From contig JBJOII010000030.1 of assembly GCA_046047235.1 (NCBI GenBank), positions 1 through 36,643 of the forward strand: a DNA stretch of 36,643 nucleotides. Direction: 5' to 3'. The notes under the pieces were generated by a model. The model made no database searches and was not told the origin of the DNA. It was given only the letters and a program-made list of their open reading frames with translations. Position 1 is the first letter of the stretch. Each line of letters starts with the position of its first letter. Below, one piece after another: positions 27,770 through 34,171 of this stretch. A program made the translations under genes and the position numbers. The DNA is from JBMTVN01 sp046047235 (lineage in GTDB: Bacteria; Verrucomicrobiota; Verrucomicrobiia; Limisphaerales; JAHDYP01).

Positions 27770-30604
27770 TTAGGGATTGTAGCGCACCCGGTAGTAACGG
27801 GCTGCATCCGGTGATTCGATCACGTCCTCAACCTGCATGGACTGCATCGATGTCGACTCGTTGTTTACACTCTTTAACGGAATCCATTCACCCGTAGGAT
27901 CCTCCTGATATTCCACCTGATAGCTGCTGAGGGGAGCCGCCTGCCAGGAAATACTCATCGACAGCGGTGACATCGAGGCGACGGAGACGTCGAGCTTCGG
28001 CTCCGAGAATGGCTGCGGATCGTAGCCGTTGGCAAGACCATCGCCATCGGAGTCGATGATGATACTCTCACGGAGTCCCTTGTTCACCGTTACGCTGCCG
28101 CCGGAGGGCAATGCCACGATGACACTGCTATTCGGTCCGCTGAACTCCTTGACCCACTTCAGCCGCCCATCCAAGGCACCGTCCAAGTCTTCCACCGGGA
28201 CATTCGCGTAGGCGTAGTAAATTGTGACGTTCGGGTCGATCTTGAGGCTGTCAGCCAATTTGCCTCGCCCGTAACTCGTCTGAACGAAACCCTGAAGATC
28301 CAAGTAATCAGCGTAAATGGCATATTTCGCATTGGCATCGGGCCCGTGGAAGCGCAGCTGGGCGCCCTGCCCACTGGAGAGGACCAACCGGCCAACGGCG
28401 ACGTTATTCTTGAAGCCATCGACCGACACGCCCCGGTCTGCAGCTGACCAGGTATGATCAATCACCGCGTTTTGAGAAACCTGGGTGGCCAGGCGGGTTC
28501 CCAGCAGATCGCCATACATCGGTTTGCGCAAGAGCCGAAAGCCACGATTGCAGGAAAGCGAACTATTAGCTCCCCCGCCGCTATCCGAAATAGAGTTGGT
28601 GGAATTCAAATAGAGCACCCCAAGACTTTGAACACTGAAGTTGTGGAACTTCATATCCTGAGATTGCAGTATCGTGTCACCATCAGACTGCGTAATGCCG
28701 TCCTCGAACTTTGCCACACCGCTTTCCAAGCGCAGAACGTTGTCACTAACCAAGTCGCCCTTGTTGTGAAGGAAGTGGCTACGCATACTAATTGACCCCG
28801 CTGAGATTCGCCCCTCGTTGACCAGATTGTCGTAGGGCCTGGCACGATCCGTTCCAATGATTGCATTTCCAGCGATGAGGAAGTCGCCCCGGTTGGTCAG
28901 GGACAAAAGACTCGGAGCGTTGCTGCTACCAAAATTCCCCGATCCGCCCAAAAGAGTCACATCCTCGTTCATGGTCACGTTCGTAGCCTGCAGCAGCAGC
29001 TCACCCGTCACGTAATAAGGATGGTCGATCTGAACGTTTTCCGCCCTGAGCTTGAGCGATTCGAACGAGGTCCGTTGAGTCACGCCCAACTGATAAGCGT
29101 CGACCATCAGCACGTGGTAACCCACGTTCACCCAGTTGGTGACAGGCTCCCCATTGGTGTCCGTGCCCACGCTCGCCAGAAAGTTCGTCCATAGCGAACT
29201 GAAAAAGAACATCGGACCTTCGAACACTTTGGCTACACCTGTGACCGAGCTATCCAGCTTGAGGGTCCCGTTGGTTGAAGCCAGATCGAAGCGGTACGAC
29301 CCGGCAGAGAGCTCCGACTCACCGGTCGATACCACGTGGTTGGCCTTGATGGACATCAGCGTGTTGGCCCGTGCCTTTACCTTGCTTAGATCCAAAGTGT
29401 CGGCATCAATCTCCAGACGTCCGACCAGGTTGGAATCCGTTGCACCGGGGACCGGCGGAGGTGTCAACGCCCCGGCAGACGCCACATACGGTGAGTAAGC
29501 TGTGAAGATGCCCTCGACGGTCATGTTGGAGGAAACTCCATCCTCGTAGAAGAGGTTGGTGGTGCCTGCGGCATTTCCCGCACCGCCAAAAGCAAAATCC
29601 ATCAGCATAGAACGACTGACGCGGTAGTTCGAAGGCCGGAAGGTGTTGGCCGTCCGGGCATTGGGCAGAATTGCGAGGTTATTGGTCCGGGCCGCCATGT
29701 CGTCCGTGACGTAGACTTCCTGGGAGGAAATCGCTCCCGTCACGCTGTTGGTGAATTCCATGGTCAACCTGGCACCCGCCACCGCAAAATCCGTCTGCGT
29801 GTTGAATTCAGAGAACCTTACCTGGCCATTCAGCAGGTTTGTATCGTAGCCAACGAAAATCGCCTGCACCACAACGTTGGTCTCGTCGATGTCTACGCGC
29901 CGAACATCGTAGAGAGGGTATGGAAGACCAATCTGGGTGGCACCCATCCCGAATGAATTCGTGACCACGTGTACGGGACTGATGACGAATGGCCCCAGAT
30001 TCGTGTCGAAGCTGTAGAAGCCCGGACCAACGTCGAACGTAATGTTGGTAGGCCCACCCCAGTAATTGTCGATAATGAGAGGTGCTGGAAAGAAATTGGT
30101 TTCCGTCACACCATCGCTCCCACCAAAACCCGCGTATGTCTCGATATTGATGTCCCCGCGGCTCAAGTCGACGCTGTTACCGATGATCCGTACCATGCTC
30201 TGGGCGCCAGCCTGGAGTAAACCTCGGTTCTCGACCTTCTCGGCGTTGATGAGAAGATAATTGTCTACATCAACTACGGCATCTACATCGTTGATAAAAA
30301 CCTTCGCCTGCTTCGACGGCCGGGTATCAGAGGCCGTCTCGATCCGAAACCCAGGAGAACCGAACAGCGTCCCCCGGTTGGTAAAGTTCTCCACGTTCCA
30401 AAAGTCGTAGAGATAATTCCCGGTGAAGACCGAATGTGATCCGTAATTGGCGTAGGCACGGGCATCTACTTGATTGGGAGGAAACACGTTTTCCGTTCCC
30501 TCAACCAAGTAGAGGTCGATGGTGCCGGCATAACTCCCTGACGCTGCCAGCAGGATGCCTGCAGCGCCGCCCAAAGCTGATCTGAATGATTTACTAGCGA
30601 GCAT
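27770..30604 (-). CDS. Large exported beta-helix-like surface protein
   Basis: 944 residues from the ATG at 30604. Signal peptide about 1-26 (K-S-F-R, then A-G-I-L-L-A-A-S-G-S-Y-A-G). The body repeats short strands with N-R-G/N-E-G turns: V-E-N-R-G-L-L-Q-A-G, L-T-N-R-G-D-F-L-I-A-G-N, L-V-N-E-G-R-I-S-A-G, L-H-N-K-G-D-L-V-S-D-N. This pattern suggests a parallel beta-helix as in filamentous-haemagglutinin-like or autotransporter passengers; no autotransporter barrel is present. Near the end, D-S-D-G-D-G-L-A-N-G-Y-D-P is a thrombospondin type 3-like calcium repeat, followed by the ~60-residue C-terminal module shared with the S8 protease and the propeller protein. The start was fixed by TGGAG nine bases upstream; the frame stays open for 32 codons further but inside the upstream gene. 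No named family was recognised. Confidence 0.88.
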   Translation of the reverse strand: MLASKSFRSALGGAAGILLAASGSYAGTIDLYLVEGTENVFPPNQVDARAYANYGSHSVFTGNYLYDFWNVENFTNRGTLFGSPGFRIETASDTRPSKQAKVFINDVDAVVDVDNYLLINAEKVENRGLLQAGAQSMVRIIGNSVDLSRGDINIETYAGFGGSDGVTETNFFPAPLIIDNYWGGPTNITFDVGPGFYSFDTNLGPFVISPVHVVTNSFGMGATQIGLPYPLYDVRRVDIDETNVVVQAIFVGYDTNLLNGQVRFSEFNTQTDFAVAGARLTMEFTNSVTGAISSQEVYVTDDMAARTNNLAILPNARTANTFRPSNYRVSRSMLMDFAFGGAGNAAGTTNLFYEDGVSSNMTVEGIFTAYSPYVASAGALTPPPVPGATDSNLVGRLEIDADTLDLSKVKARANTLMSIKANHVVSTGESELSAGSYRFDLASTNGTLKLDSSVTGVAKVFEGPMFFFSSLWTNFLASVGTDTNGEPVTNWVNVGYHVLMVDAYQLGVTQRTSFESLKLRAENVQIDHPYYVTGELLLQATNVTMNEDVTLLGGSGNFGSSNAPSLLSLTNRGDFLIAGNAIIGTDRARPYDNLVNEGRISAGSISMRSHFLHNKGDLVSDNVLRLESGVAKFEDGITQSDGDTILQSQDMKFHNFSVQSLGVLYLNSTNSISDSGGGANSSLSCNRGFRLLRKPMYGDLLGTRLATQVSQNAVIDHTWSAADRGVSVDGFKNNVAVGRLVLSSGQGAQLRFHGPDANAKYAIYADYLDLQGFVQTSYGRGKLADSLKIDPNVTIYYAYANVPVEDLDGALDGRLKWVKEFSGPNSSVIVALPSGGSVTVNKGLRESIIIDSDGDGLANGYDPQPFSEPKLDVSVASMSPLSMSISWQAAPLSSYQVEYQEDPTGEWIPLKSVNNESTSMQSMQVEDVIESPDAARYYRVRYNP

Positions 30605-30613
30605 GGTGAAAGT

Positions 30614-30618
30614 CTCCA
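30614..30618 (-). promoter_or_regulatory. Shine-Dalgarno TGGAG deciding the start of the beta-helix gene
   Basis: TGGAG on the minus strand, nine bases before the ATG at 30604, in the 17-bp gap after the upstream stop codon at 30622. It selects this ATG over an earlier in-frame start within the preceding gene. Confidence 0.6.
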
Positions 30619-30621
30619 GCA

Positions 30622-32100
30622 CTAAGGCGTTGGCGTTGTGCCACCGCCACCAATGGCCGTGTTGTTTGTGGTAATCGCACTGGCCGGCGGAGCGCCCCAT
30701 GGGTCTCCAACCCGCCCCTGCAGGACAAAGCGTTCGATGTCACGCACCTCTACACCCACAGGATAAATCACCGGCTCGTTGGTCGTTCCATCGAACGAGC
30801 CCCATCCATAGAAGTGCAAGGCCGAGACCTCATCCATTCCATCCAGCGGATATGTGTTCAGCCAGAATTCATTGATCGTCGGGAAGGTGAGCGTAAAGCT
30901 GGGTGCTGCGCCATCGGCGAGAGCCACAGTTCCCGGCCCGAGCGTAATGCCGCCGCCGGTGATGTTTGTGCCGCCACTGTTGGTGTTCCCGTAAATCCAG
31001 TTCACCGTATCGTATTGGACACCGATGATGGTCCCGCTCGCTGTCTCATCCCCGCCGAGGTCGCCGGCGTGGATGAGAATGTCGGGCGCTTGCAAAGCCC
31101 GCTCAATGTATTGGGTCCGCAGGGTGCCGTTGGTGATGTAGGTATCCTCCCACCTATTGGTCACCGGCAGGAAGAAACCAAAGAGCGAATCAAAGTGGGC
31201 GCGTTGGAAGCGAACACGGCCCACCCCCGGACGAATGCTGGTGTTGACTAGCAGGTTAGTGCCCAAGCCATTGGTCCCGCCAGGCGCACCCCAGGTTCCA
31301 CCCGTTACAAAGGTGGCACTGTTTGGAAGCGTCTCCACGTTGTAATTGTCTTTCCTGTAGATGTAGCGAATTCCGCCCATGTCATCCCGGGTCAGAGTCG
31401 TCCAATACATGCCGGAGAGGAGATTGAACGTGCCGGACGAAACGGGCAGGTTTGCTGACAAACTCGCGATCGGGTCGACCGGTTCATTGAACACAAGTGA
31501 ATGCGTATCATCGACATCACCGACGAAGGTATATGTCCAGAGCAACCCATTGATGTACGGGCTGGCCTTCCAAGTGACGGGATCGTAGTTACGCCTGATA
31601 ATGTAGTAGTTGGTAATCGGAGGATCGCTGATGGGTTCCCGTCCCCGCAGTGTGTAGACATTGAGCGTAGGGTCGGCCAAGCCCATCATTTCGACCAGCG
31701 CACTGAGCGCCGTGCTGCGTACGTCCATGAGCCCCAGTGCGGCGGCCGCGTAGTTCGCTCGTGCCGACTGAAGTGGATAGCTGTCCAGGTCAATGCTGGA
31801 GGCGTTGGGGATAGTATTGAGCAGGGAGAAAGCCTTTTCGATCTCCGCAACCCCCCGCGCCCCGTAATACTGAACGAACTCCGGAGTGAAAGCGTAGTAG
31901 ACCGTGGGCACATTGAGCCGATATTCCTCGTTGATGGACATAGGTCCACCGAATATCGGCGATGGCACTAACGGGAAGTCGTAGCCAATACGGGGAGTCT
32001 GCCAGGAGCCTAACGGACCCTGCATCGAGAAACCCCAGGCTGACCCCGCGAACGCCACACAGGCGCCTGCGATAAAAAGTCGATTGAGAAGCCTTTGCAT
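30622..32100 (-). CDS. Uncharacterised exported protein, possible inactive matrixin-like fold
   Basis: 492 residues with a clear Sec signal (M-Q-R-L-L-N-R-L-F then A-G-A-C-V-A-F-A-G-S-A-W-G, cleavage near residue 23). No family was recognised with certainty. Landmarks: V-Y-Y-A-F-T-P-E-F-V-Q-Y-Y-G about 66-79, a helical segment with A-L-S-A-L-V-E-M-M-G-L-A-D-P, Y-Y-I-I-R-R-N-Y-D-P-V-T-W, and L-T-R-D-D-M-G-G-I-R-Y-I-Y-R. The last resembles the 'L-x-x-D-D-i-x-G-i-x-x-l-Y' end of matrixin metalloproteases, but no H-E-x-x-H zinc motif exists, so any relation would be to an inactive version. The tail is low-complexity (T-T-N-N, then Gly and Thr-Pro). It sits 8 bp after the propeller gene and 17 bp before the beta-helix gene, so it belongs to the secretin operon. 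Confidence 0.8.
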   Translation of the reverse strand: MQRLLNRLFIAGACVAFAGSAWGFSMQGPLGSWQTPRIGYDFPLVPSPIFGGPMSINEEYRLNVPTVYYAFTPEFVQYYGARGVAEIEKAFSLLNTIPNASSIDLDSYPLQSARANYAAAALGLMDVRSTALSALVEMMGLADPTLNVYTLRGREPISDPPITNYYIIRRNYDPVTWKASPYINGLLWTYTFVGDVDDTHSLVFNEPVDPIASLSANLPVSSGTFNLLSGMYWTTLTRDDMGGIRYIYRKDNYNVETLPNSATFVTGGTWGAPGGTNGLGTNLLVNTSIRPGVGRVRFQRAHFDSLFGFFLPVTNRWEDTYITNGTLRTQYIERALQAPDILIHAGDLGGDETASGTIIGVQYDTVNWIYGNTNSGGTNITGGGITLGPGTVALADGAAPSFTLTFPTINEFWLNTYPLDGMDEVSALHFYGWGSFDGTTNEPVIYPVGVEVRDIERFVLQGRVGDPWGAPPASAITTNNTAIGGGGTTPTP

Positions 32101-32108
32101 ACAGATTC

Positions 32109-34055
32109 TTACCGGATGCGCACCACGCGATACATCACGAGGTTGCTGGTCCCTTGAACCAGAATTGAATCGGTGTTACCAGCGGCGAACCTTTCGGCGC
32201 CGACCGGAATCCAAGTTGTGAGATCTTCGGTCACCTGCACCTGATACACCGAGCCAGGCTGGGTGTTCCAGTTCAGGTGATATCCTTGAGCGCTGGTCTC
32301 CATGGATGTGCTCAGCACGCTGGCCGCATCCACAGGGTTCGTTCCCGCCAACAACTCCTGCCAGTTGGTGGCCCCATCCCCGTCGGAATCCGCGTTAGCG
32401 GCGGCCCAGGCACTCGTCTGAGCGCCCCAGTGGGCGGCTTGCCAATCATCCGGGAGAAAGTCCAAATTCAAGTCCTCACCCCAGGTAGTCCCCTCGGACA
32501 CTAATGAAAGAGGAGAGCGCTCTCCACTCGAAAGCCTATAAGCGATCTGCACCTGATGGGTTGAGACAGGTGCAAGTTTGTCGAGGTAAAACCTAGTCTC
32601 AGCCGTTTCCACCGGAACGGATTCTCCGTTCACGTAAACCTCGTAGGCGGCGACATCCATCCCGTCCAAGCGAGGCCATGTAACGACCAGCCTGGACTGG
32701 GAAAGCGGCTGAACGAAGGGTGGCTGCGGCGCAACCAAACTGGGTAAGGCAGAGAGCCTCTGCGCCACGACATCGAAACTGTTATCCAACCCGGTAAAGG
32801 TGGACCACACGACGAGCGCGTCCGTGCCGTCCGTGCTCCCTACCGCAGGATTCAGCTGTTGGCTCGCCGTGATGGAGTTAACCTGAAGCTCCTCTCCCTC
32901 TGCGCCGACGGCAGTGCAGGTTCTACCAAACACACCCTCGCGAGAGCCATCTTGCCCCATGCTGGTCCAGATGACTTGGAAATGGTCGCGCAGCGGCGTC
33001 ACTTTTGGAGCGTATTGATCGCCGGAAACGTGCTCATTCAATCGGAAAACCTCGCCCTGCGGGGCGCCCGAATCATCGAGTGCGACCCCCACAACGTCCC
33101 AGCGATCGTTAGCCAATCGATCCTGCTCGTTTGCCGGTACTTTGAAGCTGCTCCAAGCCAGGAGCACGCTGCCATCTGCCAACACAGCAACCGAAGGATT
33201 GGCAGCTATGCGATCTGCTGAACTGCAGACGTTTTCCTCACCTCGGGGCGTACCGTCCCCGGAGAACGCCCGGCTGACAACCTGAACATTGAATGTCAGC
33301 GCACCGCCGCTCGTGTCGAAGCTCTGACCGCTCACCGGGGTATTGTTCAACACCCCGCTGTAGCCTTCCGAAACCCAGACAGCGATGAAATCGCCATTAG
33401 GCAGGGCTGCCACGGAAGCCTGGCGTTGGTTGTATTGTGTCGTCTGGTTGACTTGAAACTCCGACCCGAGCTTTTCGCCCTCTGGGGTGATAATCTGGCC
33501 GAAAACCCCGAAATGATCCCCATCCTGATCATAACTCTCCCAGATCACCACGGCATTGCCATTGCTGAGCGTAGCGATGCTCGGGCACCGCTTTGTTCCA
33601 CCGAAGGAACTGCTGATGGCAATATCGGCACCAGTCCAAGTTCCATCCGGACGAAGCACCCTGCCGAAAATCCGTTGATCCACACCGTCTCCACCCTGCC
33701 ATACAAAGACGGCACCTCCGTCGGGAAGCAGGCAGGCTTGCGGGTTCTCCTGATCCCCTGCCCCATTCGAATTCACGCGAAACGAATCGAAGGCACCAAT
33801 CATGTTGCCGTCGAGCCTCCTCGCGGTGATCCCGAGTCCACTTCCGTCGGTCCGGTTGTCCTGAAACACCAGGAACCCACCTCCCTGCCCCAGCGCGAGG
33901 GCAGGAACAACCTGATCCCCGCTCATGGGCTGCGTCATGCGGTATTCGTTGCCGTAGTGGGCCATTCCGGCTGCGGCCAACCGACCCGCAAGCAGCAGGG
34001 CGGCGGCTCCGCATGCTGCTCTTTGCAGTCTGATGGTTCGAGTCATACGCGTCAT
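32109..34055 (-). CDS. Exported seven-repeat beta-propeller protein with FN3 and C-terminal module
   Basis: 648 residues. Signal peptide about 1-29. About seven repeats of roughly 55-60 residues begin near 46, 100, 155, 210, 285, 345 and 399. Each reads like 'D-Q-x-x-P-x-V-A-x-L-x-D-G-x-x-x-V-V-W-x-S' then 'D-G-x-x-x-x-V-F-G-Q' and 'G-x-x-x-x-V-N', consistent with a seven-bladed propeller. A fibronectin type III-like domain (about 442-525) follows, then N-A-D-S-D-G-D-G-A-T-N-W-Q-E (554-567), a calcium-type Asp loop, and G-T-N-P. Residues 592-648 (N-T-Q-P-G-S-V-Y-Q-V-Q-V-T-E-D-L-T-T-W) are the module shared with the S8 protease and beta-helix proteins. The ATG at 34055 lacks a Shine-Dalgarno, and Met4 is also possible. 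The gene is separated from the secretin by 116 bp. Confidence 0.87.
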   Translation of the reverse strand: MTRMTRTIRLQRAACGAAALLLAGRLAAAGMAHYGNEYRMTQPMSGDQVVPALALGQGGGFLVFQDNRTDGSGLGITARRLDGNMIGAFDSFRVNSNGAGDQENPQACLLPDGGAVFVWQGGDGVDQRIFGRVLRPDGTWTGADIAISSSFGGTKRCPSIATLSNGNAVVIWESYDQDGDHFGVFGQIITPEGEKLGSEFQVNQTTQYNQRQASVAALPNGDFIAVWVSEGYSGVLNNTPVSGQSFDTSGGALTFNVQVVSRAFSGDGTPRGEENVCSSADRIAANPSVAVLADGSVLLAWSSFKVPANEQDRLANDRWDVVGVALDDSGAPQGEVFRLNEHVSGDQYAPKVTPLRDHFQVIWTSMGQDGSREGVFGRTCTAVGAEGEELQVNSITASQQLNPAVGSTDGTDALVVWSTFTGLDNSFDVVAQRLSALPSLVAPQPPFVQPLSQSRLVVTWPRLDGMDVAAYEVYVNGESVPVETAETRFYLDKLAPVSTHQVQIAYRLSSGERSPLSLVSEGTTWGEDLNLDFLPDDWQAAHWGAQTSAWAAANADSDGDGATNWQELLAGTNPVDAASVLSTSMETSAQGYHLNWNTQPGSVYQVQVTEDLTTWIPVGAERFAAGNTDSILVQGTSNLVMYRVVRIR

Positions 34056-34171
34056 TATCTGCGAAGCACACTGGCCGCAGCGAAGTCGATTATCGCTTTC
34101 CGCCGCCTGCCTGCGCTTAGGTTCAAATCTATCACAGTTCCACTTCCTATTCAGCGATGGTGCTCTAAGGA

